Source: Nemertoderma westbladi
Taxonomy: Eukaryota > Xenacoelomorpha > Nemertodermatida > Nemertodermatidae
Direction of reading: 5' to 3'
DNA: 64,000 bases
Assembly (NCBI GenBank): GCA_032718475.1
Contig: JAUCBJ010008154.1
Location: forward strand, 21,475-85,474
Shown here piece after piece: positions 15,601 to 26,087 of the stretch (position 1 is its first letter; each line of letters starts with the position of its first letter). The position numbers and the translations under genes are program-made. The notes beneath the pieces are model-generated. The model saw only the letters and a list, made by a program, of their open reading frames with translations, did not search any database and was not told the DNA's origin.

Positions 15601-17930
15601 GGCCAACCCAGCCCAGAACATAGCTAGTACAGTTGAACCTACACCTACATGCTATGGATACATAGGCCTACCTAGCCCAGAACATAGCTAGTACAGTTGA
15701 ACCTACACCTACAAGCTATGGATACATAGGCCTACCTAGCCCAGAACATAGCTGATACAGTTGAACCTACACCTACATGCTATGGATACATAGGCCTACC
15801 TAGCCCAGAACATAGCTAGTACAGTTGAACCTACACCTACATGCTATGGATACATAGGCCTACCTAGTCCAGAACATAGCTAGTACAGTTGAACCTACAC
15901 CTACATGCTAATGGATACATAGGCCAACCCAGCCCAGAACATAGCTAGTACAGTTGAACCTACACCTACATGCTATGGATACATAGGCCTACCTAGCCCA
16001 GAACATAGCTAGTACAGTTGAACCTACACCTACAAGCTGTGGATACATAGGCCTACCTAGCCCAGAACATAGCTGATACAGTTAAACCTACACCTACATG
16101 CTATGGATACATAGGCCTACCTAGCCCAGAACATAGCTAGTACAGTTGAACCTACACCTACAAGCTATGGATACATAGGCCTACCTAGCCCAGAACATAG
16201 CTAGTACAGTTGAACCTACACCTACAAGCTATGGATACATAGGCCTACCTAGCCCAGAACATAGCTAGTACAGTTGAACCTACACCTACATGCTATGGAT
16301 ACATAGGCCTACCTAGCCCAGAACATAGCTAGTACAGTTGAACCTACACCTACAAGCTATGGATACATAGGCCTACCTAGCCCAGAACATAGCTAGTACA
16401 GTTGAACCTACACCTACATGCTATGGATACATAGGCATACCTAGCCCAGAACATAGCTAGTACAGTTGAACCTACACCTACATGCTATGGATACATAGGC
16501 CTACCTAGCCCAGAACATAGCTAGTACAGTTGAACCTACACCTACATGCTATGGATACATAGGCCTACCTAGCCCAGAACATAGCTAGTACAGTTGAACC
16601 TACACCTACATGCTAATGGATACAGTAGGCCTACCTAGCCCAGAACATAGCTAGTACAGTAGAACCTACACATACATGCTATGGATAGATAGGCCTACTC
16701 GACTTATTGTTACAGGCTGAAGATTGCGATTGGCATCTAAAACACTTCTGTTGTTGGCAATGTGACATTGCTCTTGGTGGGAGGCAGTACGTTGCCAAGA
16801 GCAACCACCCATTCTGCCTCAATTGCTATGAAATGCTGTTTGCAAAGGTAGGTTAATTAATTATGTTTAATAATGTTGAACAATAATTTTAGGTAATAAT
16901 ATTGATGTGGCAGGGGGGGGGGGGGGGGGTTGATACGAAACCCATATTCTGCATATTAGTGTAATCTTGTCTCAGCGAAATAAGAGTGATAATTATCATT
17001 TTAAGGGAAAGGAGCAGTTTACAGGGGCACGTTATTCTAACCAAAACTTCTAACGAAAGTCATTAGCACAGGTTACAGTTTAATTTTTGGGAGTAATCAG
17101 CTGTTAAGGGCATCGCTGTTCCCCTTTGACTCATCTGTCAAAGTGACTCATTCATATCTGTTTTATTATCTAGGTCTCTTCTCAGAGTTGTTTAATTGAT
17201 TTAAACTTTGCAAAAGGTTTGAATTTCTGTTGGTGCCCTGGTAACTATGTAATTAATGTTATTGAGTTAATTTTTCCATTTTGTGGACAATCTTAAGAAT
17301 TCTTCATGGCGGCCATGGTGTATGTTTCGGCAGATATACCTTTCGGAAGAGACCATGATTTCGACATAGAACAGATATGAAAATGAATGAATTAATTAAT
17401 TTAATTTAAATACTCGGATTTTATGTGTGGGCTTCACAATCATCAATCTATGACGAAATTGTCATTGTTCTTACATTCCCATTGTATAGTATAACCCCCC
17501 AAAAAACGGTAATAAAACTTCAATGAAATTAGATACATTCGAAGTTCAATAATGATTTAAATAATATATCTCAATTACACGCTGTAGCAAAATTCAGGAC
17601 AGGGAATATGCCTACTTCAGAATGGGGACTCCACTTTACAATGACGCCAATAATTGTTTCTGGGTAAATATTACGAAAGCTAATTGTTTATTTTATTTTA
17701 TGCAGATGTGCAGCACTTGCAACAACGTGATAGCAGCAAACGACCCCCGAGTTAGCCACAAAAATAATTACTGGCACAAGGCTCCTGGATGTTTCAGATG
17801 TTCGCATTGTCACAATAGCCTAATCAACAAACAGTTTATCCCCAAACAGGACCAACCCTTTGTTTTCTGCTCGAAGAAATGCAGATCTGCGTTATTCCCT
17901 CGACAATCGATATCAAGCGTGCTGGATTGA
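410..17930 (+). CDS. TES: Testin (PET + three LIM domains), 5'-partial, five exons
   Basis: Joined exons 410-638, 998-1234, 1792-2049, 16716-16847 and 17706-17930; all junctions are GT-AG and the reading phases agree. Testin is a focal-adhesion and actin-associated scaffold; its LIM domains bind zinc and partner proteins. Seen in order: the end of the N-terminal Cys-rich part (KICKNCRC), the acidic linker, the PET domain ([10 protein letters not shown] into [26 protein letters not shown]), LIM1 (CYKCHST to CDELIF), LIM2 ([12 protein letters not shown]) and LIM3 (CSTCNNVI to FCSKKC). PET wording and LIM order match Testin better than Prickle, which lacks this N-terminal Cys-rich part and has a long C-terminal tail; here the protein stops just after LIM3. 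The PET-LIM1 linker is only about nine residues, against about fifty in vertebrate TES as I recall it. Missing 5' exon(s) lie off-window. Confidence 0.92.
998..1234 (+). CDS. TES: TES exon: PET domain
   Basis: Acceptor AG 996-997. It reads [22 protein letters not shown] and [12 protein letters not shown], the diagnostic PET core. The donor chosen is GTTAGT at 1235 because it keeps phase 0 into the LIM1 exon. GTAAAT at 1227 is a stronger-looking site but would shift the frame, so the 3' edge is less certain than the domain. Confidence 0.88.
1353..1371. repeat. Poly-C tract (19 nt) in TES intron
   Basis: Uninterrupted C run between the PET and LIM1 exons. It is one of seven C/G homopolymers of 17-23 nt in the window; the others start at 16913, 29905, 30077, 31715, 34415 and 38390. 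Confidence 0.9.
1792..2049 (+). CDS. TES: TES exon: LIM1 and start of LIM2
   Basis: Acceptor AG 1790-1791 after a pyrimidine tract, donor GTAAGA at 2050. It reads [20 protein letters not shown], then [13 protein letters not shown]-like [33 protein letters not shown]. The Cys/His spacing is that of LIM1 in Testin and Prickle proteins. It is phase 0 at both ends. Confidence 0.92.
2336..16698. repeat. Giant tandem array of a ~64-bp unit inside a TES intron
   Basis: About 220 copies of a ~64-bp unit containing TAGGCCTACCTAG, CCAGAACATAGCTAG and CCTACACCTACA. Variants include a CCG insertion (CTAGCCGCCCAG), ACTGTACAGTAG insertions, AAATAGG for ACATAGG and an extra A in TGCTAATGG. The array has higher-order structure: the rare variants GAACTTAGC, AGCTCAG and CTATGTATAC recur in the same order at 2751/5001/5571, 7415/8866/9436 and 12183/14366/14936, and a further GAACTTAGC at 11083 lies exactly 1100 bp before the one at 12183. 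No ORF of note crosses the array. It ends 17 bp before the next splice acceptor. Confidence 0.97.
16716..16847 (+). CDS. TES: TES exon: LIM2
   Basis: Acceptor AG 16714-16715 in GTTACAG, donor GTAGGT at 16848. It reads [17 protein letters not shown], then [15 protein letters not shown] and [16 protein letters not shown] is the LIM2 signature of Testin/Prickle. It is 132 bp, phase 0 at both ends, too short to show up as an ORF. The acceptor lies directly against the end of the tandem array. Confidence 0.92.
16848..17705 (+). other. Last TES intron, with a poly-G tract and a dispersed-repeat copy
   Basis: Intron of 858 bp (GTAGGT ... TGCAG). It contains a 17-nt G run (16913-16929) and, at about 17005-17100, a copy of the family seen twice at 31.45-31.7 kb (GGAGCAGTTTACAG, GGCACGTTATT, ACAGGTTACAGTTTAATTTT). 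I see no other coding exon in it. Confidence 0.7.
17706..17930 (+). CDS. TES: TES terminal exon: LIM3 and stop
   Basis: Acceptor AG 17704-17705. It reads MCSTCNNVI, then [36 protein letters not shown] and a short tail to TGA at 17928-17930. This is LIM3 of Testin, and the protein ends soon after it, as Testin does. No clean AATAAA follows closely; the first obvious one is near 18620. Confidence 0.92.
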   Translation: MCSTCNNVIAANDPRVSHKNNYWHKAPGCFRCSHCHNSLINKQFIPKQDQPFVFCSKKCRSALFPRQSISSVLD

Positions 17931-20900
17931 TACTGACGGATGCACAAACAATGCATGCTTACACTTCTTATATACTATACATTAGCGTACAATCGTCCTA
18001 CAATTATTAATTAATCACCTTATCTTTAACGGACAACTTCCTTATAAGCTATATTATAAATATACTACGCCCCAACGAATTCAAACAATTTCATAAAATT
18101 TTCATAAACGCAAGTTTTATTTCTTTTAACAACTATGACATATGTTCGAAAATATTAATTAGGAGCCCGCTCGACAGGCGGGATAATTACTGTAAGAATC
18201 TCAGGGATACTTACTGTAAAAATCTCAGGATATATAACACTGACTGACTGATAATTATCTAGGTTCAGGCACTTCCTGCCTGGCGATTTTGTTGAAATTT
18301 TTCAAGTAAATTGCTTTGGTGGTTCATAATCGCGTTACAAAATTTCAGATCGATTCTATGTGTGGTATTCGATATATTTCGTTTTTTTGAAATTATTTTG
18401 TCGCGAAATTAAAAGCAATGGTAAAGTAACAACTCCTCCCTGAGCTGCAGCAGCTATATAGCTGTGTAGGAATGGTTGAGTACAGGGCTGCCTGAGATAG
18501 AATTCCATCAAGGCAGAATTTCTTGACTACACACTACACCCCTCCTGCTGCTGGCTGCTGTCTGAGTCTACACATCCTTTATCAGCTCTCAGGGATAGGC
18601 AGAAAATAGTTGAGTTGTCAATAAACAAAATAAAATATACCACTGCAGTAGGATTATATTATTATTCTACGAATCATTGGGCTGATTATTTTGTATAGGA
18701 TATATGTAGAATGTTCTTAAAAATAATATTCTTATTTTTATTATTACATAGGATTAGCATCATTTTTTAGCTGAAGCATTAATAGTGTAAATTAATTTAA
18801 TTATATTTTAATACCATTACTACATTGGCATACTGTAAGATAAGTTTTAACATTTCTTACAAATAGGGGTGCGTGCATAAAACGCAAATTACGCAAAATT
18901 TAAAAGAACCGGGTGTGTTGTCATAGCAAAGTTTCATTTTTTATTATGTGGGACGAGCCACAAAGTCAGCTAGCCCCACGCCTTATAGTTTAGACAATTG
19001 TTTAGTTTACTTACTGCTGACCGACAAGGTTTATTTGTAATAGTCTTTTAATAGGGTTCTTCCCCCGGGCTCCTTCCAGCCAGCTTGCTGGCTTTCTAGT
19101 TTAATATATTGATATACGGCAACTGGCAGATTCTGCCATAAATTTAGCGTTTTGATTTATCCTTGATAGTGAGATGAATTAGGCGAAACTTTATGTTGAC
19201 ATGATTATTGGTTATGGCTGGCTTGCATATTTGTTGAAACTAGAAGATGGCTGCCACTGGATGCTCTTTTGGACAGTGTAATCACTGCCGTAGTAGTAGT
19301 GCCGGGCGTTGTATCCGCAGAGTGAAGCTCGGTTTCACAAACGGGCCAGGAGCATCCACAGACACATTGGTAATAAAGGAATTATAGTAATAGTATTTGT
19401 GACAATAAAATATTAAATAAAGATTCCACATTCAAATAATATTAATAAAATCAACATCAAGCTTAGTTACCACAAAGCTGATTGAAATACCAAATTAATT
19501 CCAAAATAATTCATTTTGCACCAGACGAAATAATTAATAAGTTAAATATATTAAAGGAAAATGATTAAAAAGTGCATCTTATTATTGGTATACATACAGT
19601 AAGTAATTCGTAACATGAATAAATAATAAAAATTAAAACAAAAACAATAATTTGTTCCACTAATATCAGCCAAAGTTAAAAAGATCCTGAGGTCAGAATA
19701 ATATATTTCTGCAACTCAAACGTTTGATTGCATGGTGAAATGACGAAAAACAATACGATAAATAATGAAGTTAAAAGTTTTACTCAAGTTGACGATAAAT
19801 TAATTGATACAATTAATATAATAATATAAAATAATATGCTCGGAAAATAAATAAATTGGGCGGTATTCATTGAAAATTCACAAAAACATTTCCAACTTAT
19901 TGCTCCTATGAATTTGTAAAAGGAATAATATTACGCTATTATAAATTCTAGGTTAGTCATTTATTATAAAAACCTACAGATGAGCATTCCGCATATTATT
20001 GTTTCTAATATTTAGATAAACTAATGACTATAATTGTAATAAAAAATGCAAAAGATATGTAGGGAAGGGGGATATAGGCCTTTGTTTTATATTTAACTGA
20101 TGTTTTCTATTTAGGTATTTATTTTCTATGTAAATGTGAGCATAAATTCGATGGAGAATCCATAAATAACATGCAAACAACTAGTATAAGTAGATAAAAA
20201 ATTCAACATTGAACAATTAAGCTTGAAACTACAATTTGAAAAAACTAATAATCAGTCACACATATATTGCACTTTGCAATCTGCCATGGCAGTGATGCTG
20301 AAAGGATTCCACTATAAGAAATAACTATTGCATTTAATACAATTTTAATACTTAGTTGTTAAGCACTGTCTGTTATACACAACTATAGATGTGTTGAGCT
20401 TGGATGTTTAGATTAAGGGATAATGGATGGATATATTAATGTAAAGTATCGCTCCATGTATGAAACATACATATTATAGATGAAGATGTGAATGATATTA
20501 AGTAGGGTTGTGGATCGCGTTTTGAATATTGGGTGTTTTATTTCGGCAATATTGCTAGTAAATCATAATTTGAGTCACAATGATTATAATTTATAGCACT
20601 CAGTGGAGTTGATGTATTCTGTATCAAGGATTGTGACGCTACACAAATATAAGCTACGCTTCATGAACTTGTCTGCGGTGTGGCGTCTGCGAAAGTTTTG
20701 TGCCCACTCAATTTTTTTGAAAATCCATCAACATGATAAATTTGAGTAGGGATGGTGTTGCGTGTTGGAGGGTTCATAATTCATTGGAAGACATGATAAG
20801 GCCTTTCAACAACATGGTGATCCTGAAATATGTCCTGCAAATTGAATCAAAAGTGCCGCTTACTTGTATTTTCCTATTATGCCGCAGTAGCAGATACACA

Positions 20901-21355
20901 AAACTGATACAGGCACTGCAAAACGCTATATAGGTAAAATATTAGGAAGAAAAGATGCCTTAATTTCTTTATCTTAAAAAAAACACTTTATTTTAGGCAA
21001 GATTCAACATAGCAAAATATTTCTTATATAAAAAAAAAAGTTATATTTTTAAAAATCTCTCCTTAAAAAACAAATAATAATAAAAAAGCTACTTGTGCTA
21101 TAATGAATGGAAAGATTACCGATGCGCATGTGCGCAACTCAATTCCACACATGATGACGTTATATATATCATTATAAATAATATTAAATATTATAATAAT
21201 ATTAAATATTATAATAATATTATATGTATTATGTGTATATAACAGGTCGATTTTCGCCAAACAATTTTCGCTTCAATTACTATTGTTTTGTTCATCCAAA
21301 GTCCTGTTCAAAATGTATATATTTAGATCCTACATATTCCTTATTAATAAAATTA
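17931..21355. other. Intergenic AT-rich DNA
   Basis: About 3.4 kb between the convergent ends of TES and the zinc-finger gene. Apart from the small ORF at 19247 I see no supportable coding sequence. A short palindromic stretch (CCAGCCAGCTTGCTGGC) lies at about 19077, and an (ATAATATTAA)n-like tract at about 21160-21230. Parts may be old transposon remains, but I can name none. Confidence 0.5.
19247..19387 (+). CDS. Possible Cys-rich 46-codon ORF or first coding exon
   Basis: A short ORF begins in a very good initiation context (AAGATGGCTGCC, which is also like a YY1/start-site motif). It reads MAATGCSFGQCNHC, then SAGRCIRRVK, and stops at TAG 19385-19387. A possible splice donor (GTAATA) follows codon 41, so it could equally be a first coding exon. 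The surrounding 300 bp is richer in G+C than its flanks. I recognise no family. No partner exon was identified on + further right. It may also be chance. Confidence 0.25.
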   Translation: MAATGCSFGQCNHCRSSSAGRCIRRVKLGFTNGPGASTDTLVIKEL

Positions 21356-21361
21356 TTTATT
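21356..21361 (-). terminator. Polyadenylation signal of the zinc-finger gene
   Basis: AATAAA on the minus strand (TTTATT on +), about 50 bp beyond the stop codon of the zinc-finger gene. Position and orientation suit its cleavage and polyadenylation signal. Confidence 0.55.
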
Positions 21362-21407
21362 ACTATAAACTTATTAACGATGTTAAAATAAAGATCACAT
21401 ACAGTGT

Positions 21408-23221
21408 CTAATGCAGAGTCAGTTGGTTAGTGTTCGTTTGTGTGTGATGAGATTGTAATTGGTGAACTGCTAATTGGTAGGCTGATTCGCAGTTGTAACC
21501 GCAAACCCAACACTGATGGACTCCACCCAAGGATTGTAGATGGTTGGGTAAGAATGGGTTAGAAGGGGGGAAGACTAGTACCCTTTTCGCCTCAGCAGAT
21601 CGATTTAGCTTAGGAGTTTGGGGTCCCAAACTAACAGGCGTAGGTGGCAGTCCGTTGCCCTTTAATGCTAGATTTATATCCTGATAAGCGGCAGGAGTTG
21701 TTGCTGCATACGGTTTGTAGATTGCATTTAGTGGAAGACTTTGCATGGCTGTGGGTAACTCACTCGGAGATAGATTTAACAGTGAGTTAAGGTTAGCTGC
21801 ATACGCCTGTGAAAATGCCCCGTTGTAAACGTTTTTAGAAAAGGTGGAACTCGATGGAGATTGCTTTTGAACTGATGATGCTGCTGCTACAGATTGAGGT
21901 GTGTTAAGTAAATCCTCTAACTGTTCACTCATGTTGTTGCCTCCAAGGAGACTGTCGATTTCTGTTAGAAGACCGTTTTCGGCAAAGTGGTTCTGTTGGA
22001 AATTATCCGACCTGTTGTTCCTGTCTACACCATTGAACGACTGCGCCAGGTCGTCAATGTTAGCGTTTACCTGTCCCAGAAGTGACGATAGTTCATTAGC
22101 GAGTCCACCACTATGACCCGTTGATGACATCATCGGGTCTCCTTCTTTACCGTACATTGGCACTCCATCGTGCGTAAACACCTGGAGCATGTTACTTGAT
22201 AATTTATTATCATTGTTCTGTGTGTGTACGATGCGGCATGGTGTTTGCTGTTGAATATTCTGCGTGTGTTGCATACTATTATGTTTTTGTTGTAACGTGC
22301 ATGGGGTGTGTTGCATACTGTTTGGAGATTGTTGTATCATACATGGAGTGTGTGGCATACTGTTTGGTGATTGTTGGAGCATACATGGTGTGTTTTGCAT
22401 ACTGTTTGGTGATTGTTGGATTATACATGGTGTGTGTGGCATACTGTTTGGTGATTGTTGGAGCATACATGGTGTGTTTTGCATACTGTTTGGGGTTTGT
22501 TGCGGGGTACTTGGTGAGCGTGGATTAATACACAAAGGGTGTTGAACACTATTAGAAGTGAATTGGTTCTTTAGTGGTGTATGTTGAATACTATTTGGAG
22601 TGTGTTGGGGCGTAAATGGTGAGTGTTGCGTATTGCATGAAAGGTGTTGCATAGTATTTGGAGTATGTTGTGTACTGTTAGGTGTGTCTTGTGGACTATT
22701 CGAAGTGTAATGTGATTTGGAAAGATGGGGGGAACTCTCTTGTTGTTGTCCCCACATAGTATTTAATGTTTGTGCATGACCAACCATAACAGGTGGAATA
22801 AGGATCTGGGCTTCTGTAGCTATGTTACTACATAACTTATTAATACCTAAACTGTCTATTGCTTGTGGCATAACGGATGCTAAACTTGTCTGCATGTTAT
22901 TGTACAGAAGAATTCCACTGCTCTTTTTATCTGGTTCAGTTTGTATGGTGGTGGAGTCAATAGGTTTTAGAGAAGTATCATTGCTTGTAGATTGACTTGC
23001 TTTTGCATATGTCCCAAGATAAGTATTCTGTTGAGGGTAAGTATCATTTGAAATCGCCGTTTGTACTGTGTTGGAGGTGACATCTATTTTCGAGTCCATA
23101 TAAGCTTTATTACTATCTTTCAGATCCGTCTTTTTGTTATGTTGAGTCCTTCGGTGTTTTACCAACGCTTGCCTTTGTGTTGCAGCATATGTACATTGCT
23201 CACATTGAAATGGCCTCTCTC
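21408..23221 (-). CDS. Zinc-finger gene last exon: finger, low-complexity region, C-terminal finger
   Basis: Acceptor TTTTAG before 23221; stop at 21408-21410. It opens GERPFQCEQCTYAA...HRRTQH, a complete finger, followed by about 500 residues rich in S/T/Q/N/P. The core of that region is a 14-residue repeat, QQSPNSMPHTPCMI-like, encoded by a 42-bp tandem unit. The end carries a lone finger (HQCWVCGYNC...HQLQSHH). The low-complexity part may be a disordered transcription-regulatory region; that is inference. Confidence 0.85.
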
Positions 23222-25870
23222 CTAAAATAAATGAACAAATTAATTATCATAAACGTCAAGACAATACCAGCAATTTAGCACCGGGTGAGTAAACCATCGC
23301 ATCGGCGGGATTGTTGGTATATATTGTTCCACTTCAAACATACAACATTACTGATGTGATTAACGGAATGGGAAACATAGAAATAGTTCACACACAAAGT
23401 CATCATAATTTCTCACCACAGTTGGCCATATTATATGACATCATAGTCAGACTCACCTGTATGAACTCTTTCATGCATTACAAGAACTGACTTCCTTGCA
23501 CATGTGTAATTGCAGAATTCGCAGGAATAAGGTTTGATACCAGTGTGCTTTCTGAGGTGAATATTCAACTGAGATCTGAAATAAAAGAAAATATCGAATG
23601 ATGGTATCTCGATAATGTAGATTTGGAAAAATTGGACATAACGTACCTGCAGTAATGCGGTAGAACGTTTTATGTAAAACATAAATAATTGTTAATTATT
23701 TTTTATTATTTTTGTCAGAAAAGGCCGCCCCTGTAACGCTCCTTGACCTGAATTTGTATAGTAAAAGTCAGGCCATTTCCTTCTGTTTAGTCTACTGTTC
23801 CCTAATTTCACCACTTTTAAAACTGCAGGAAGTCTCTATTATTTAATTTCCAAAATCGTTCAACTTGTCCTACACACACATCCAAGCAAACCCACAGAGG
23901 TTAAATTAGAATATTTTTTTAGATTATACCAACCTTTGAACACACAATAGTTTAATACAACATAATAGTTTACCTAAAATGTGTAGCATATCCACAATGT
24001 TCACATTGGAATTCTTTGTTGTCTTTATCGTGTCGTTTAATATGAGTTACAATTGCACTTTTATCCAAACAACGATAATCACAGATATGACAAGAGAATG
24101 GCTTGATTCCTGAAAACAAAGAGAAGAATTATATATTGGAATCAAAACCTTCGCTGCTTTTTTCTAAGATAAATAATGATAAATGAAAACGGAATAGACA
24201 CTTTTTTAGTTATTTATTTTGAATTAAGGGAAATAGCAAAAATACAAGTCGTGAAAACATAAAAGTTGTGGAAAAATTACTTAAATTATATTCAGTATAT
24301 ACAGCATACTCTATTAAAAAATTCTGAAAAAAAGAAAGAAAAATTATATCCATAACAGTGAGGTTCATTGAATACTTACCATCATGTTTCCTCAAATGGC
24401 GTTTCAAAGACCCTTCATATTTACAGCTGTATGAGCATTTGTCACATCCGTACGGTTTCTCGCTGCTGTGCGATTTCATATGCGAATTGAGAGCTGATTT
24501 GGAAGGAAGCCTGAAGGAACATTTTTGACAGGGAAATGGGCGATTGGTAGACTTATCACAACTGTTATCTGCAATAGTTTGAAAACTTGTACAGCTAAAT
24601 TGTGCTTTTGATTATACTGTAAATAATAAAGCTTGAGTCAGAATGTAATTACCGATTCAATAAAATGTTATAATACGTTTAAGTAAAGATGTTACTTCCA
24701 ATTAATTAACTATGTAAATCGAACCAAAAAGTAACCGGTGACACAGACGTTTTAATAAAAATGTATCAGTTGACGGTAGTGATGTACTCGGTAGGTTGTG
24801 ACGCCCTAAAAGATCAGTATACCTCCGATGGTGTTTCGTGTTACACTTCTACTGTTGTTTGATATGATTCCAATGGATCTACTGAAAATCGGAGCAAGTC
24901 TGTATTTAATGGAGATACTGAGAGCTGAACAATTTTCAGATCAGAAACAGATTGGTAAGTGCGGCCATGCTTTAGCCTTCCTTACCAGTAGTCATCCCCG
25001 ATTCAAGGGTTGAAAAATTCGACGACATATATGTACAAGGTGCTATCGTTTTATCCATTGCTTTTACATTTTGAATAGCTATTCAAGTGTAATAGTGTAT
25101 AATACATTGCGTTCAAATTTATATATTATCAATCTAGTACTTCCGTTACAAATACCAAAATAATGGAATTCCTCAAGAAATGACACGATTCTGATCAGGT
25201 AGTGGGTATCAACCTGATGCAGTCGATAATAACTGATATAGTCGGAACTAACTGAACTAATCAGTTGGTACAAACATGATTTAGTCGCTACTAACCTGTT
25301 CTAGGTGGTACTTAACTGATGTGGTCGATACTAACCTATAATTGCGACTGCAAGTTTATCACTGTGTTTGGTCGTTGAACTAGAGGTCGATAGGCAATCA
25401 CTATCTGCAGCATCGTCGCTGTCCAAACTATTCGGTCTCAAAAACCTGTTCTTAGAAACCTTCAAAGGGTTCAGATCATTGGTAGTAAAGCCCAGATTAT
25501 GTAAGAGTTTACAGTGAGTTTCTAATTCACTTAGCTTTTGGGTCTCAAAGTTACATAGATGGCATTCAAATTTTAACGTATTTAGTTTGCCATGTGAAGA
25601 ACAATTTGAATCTAGTTCCTTCTTTATGAAACACTGCCTGACGTGTTTATCAAAAGCAGAGTGTTTCATTGTTGTATAAGACAGACATCTGTCGCATGAG
25701 TATCCAGTATTAGTTGGGGTTTGCCCAGAGTGGGACATCTCTGTTGTGGGGACTCTTTGCATTGACTGACTCTTGCATGATAACAGATGTATATTAGTAG
25801 AAGCTAACTGCGGAACTGTAGACGCAGGTGAATCCAGGCCGCAACTCGTTAGATCACTTTGTTCTTCTTC
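21408..25870 (-). CDS. Multi-C2H2 zinc-finger protein, 5'-partial, five exons
   Basis: Joined minus-strand exons 25870-25336, 24568-24380, 24109-23974, 23575-23457 and 23221-21408, with GT-AG junctions and matching phases (codons split after one or two bases at the four internal junctions). In order: a linker with degenerate fingers (CDRCLSYTT, CHLCNFET), two fingers (CQKCSFRL, CDKCSYSC), two (CHICDYRC, CEHCGYAT), one (CEFCNYTC), one (CEQCTYAA), a long Ser/Thr/Gln/Asn/Pro-rich region with a 14-residue repeat, and a final solitary finger (CWVCGYNC). TGEKP-type linkers (HTGERPF, HTGIKPY) and the CxYxC style suggest a nuclear DNA-binding regulator. The fingers recall REST-like or ZFP64-like proteins, but I cannot assign an orthologue. 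Exon 25870 starts at an acceptor, so the 5' end lies further right, beyond or among the LINE copies. Confidence 0.85.
22255..22700. repeat. Coding minisatellite (42-bp unit) in the zinc-finger gene
   Basis: Tandem 42-bp units, best preserved at 22300-22510 and more degenerate outward. They encode 14-residue repeats built on SPNSMxxTPCM. The unit is a multiple of three, so copy changes keep the frame. The opposite-strand ORFs here are shadows of the repeat. Confidence 0.85.
23457..23575 (-). CDS. Zinc-finger gene exon: finger completion plus one finger
   Basis: Acceptor ATTTCAG, donor GTGAGT, 119 bp. It reads SQLNIHLRKHTGIKPYSC, EFCNYTC and LVMHERVHTG. Phases agree with both neighbours. Confidence 0.87.
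23974..24109 (-). CDS. Zinc-finger gene exon: one and a half C2H2 fingers
   Basis: Acceptor TTTTCAG, donor GTAAAC. It reads IKPFSCHICDYRC...HIKRH and CEHCGYATHF; the last finger is completed by the next exon (RSQLNIHLRKH). Too short for an ordinary ORF scan. Confidence 0.85.
24380..24568 (-). CDS. Zinc-finger gene exon: two C2H2 fingers
   Basis: Acceptor TTGCAG, donor GTAAGT. It reads CQKCSFRLPSKSALNSH...H, then CDKCSYSCKYEGSLKRH...H, two complete C-x2-C-x12-H-x3-4-H fingers. It enters by completing a codon started in the upstream exon (G|AT) and ends GAT G|. Confidence 0.85.
25336..25870 (-). CDS. Zinc-finger gene exon: N-terminal region with two degenerate fingers
   Basis: Acceptor TTTCAG on - just before 25870; donor GTTAGT at 25335. 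Open throughout in phase 0 upstream of the first Met (25762), starting EEEQSDLTSC, so the true start lies in an earlier exon. It contains CDRCLSYTT...HVRQC and CHLCNFET...HCKLLH, atypical C2H2-like units, then a Ser-rich acidic stretch. Confidence 0.75.
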
Positions 25871-26087
25871 CTGAAATAGAAAAATTTAATACAAATTCTT
25901 AGATAATATAAATATTATAAATTATAGGTGATAAGCTTGTTTTAAAAGTAAATACAATTCAACGATTCTAAAACATGCAGCAACTTTGCAACACCCATAT
26001 ATCAATCTTGATCATCTCATATGCCAACCTGCTTATAACCTCAGGTTTTAACCTTATATACTACTGCAAAATGTTTGTTCTATTTGT

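Noticed and set aside
2336-16698. CRISPR-like array
   Set aside because: There are no unique spacers; the whole unit repeats and the genome is eukaryotic. It is a minisatellite.
1792-17930. Prickle instead of Testin
   Set aside because: LIM1 wording fits both, but the upstream Cys-rich part, the PET sequence and termination right after LIM3 fit Testin.
21901-22545. Plus-strand ORFs rich in Cys/Val/Tyr opposite the zinc-finger gene
   Set aside because: They are shadows of the 42-bp repeat on the opposite strand and show no independent support.
21408-25870. Naming the zinc-finger gene REST or ZFP64
   Set aside because: Finger style is similar, but finger number, spacing and C-terminus do not give a clear orthologue by eye.
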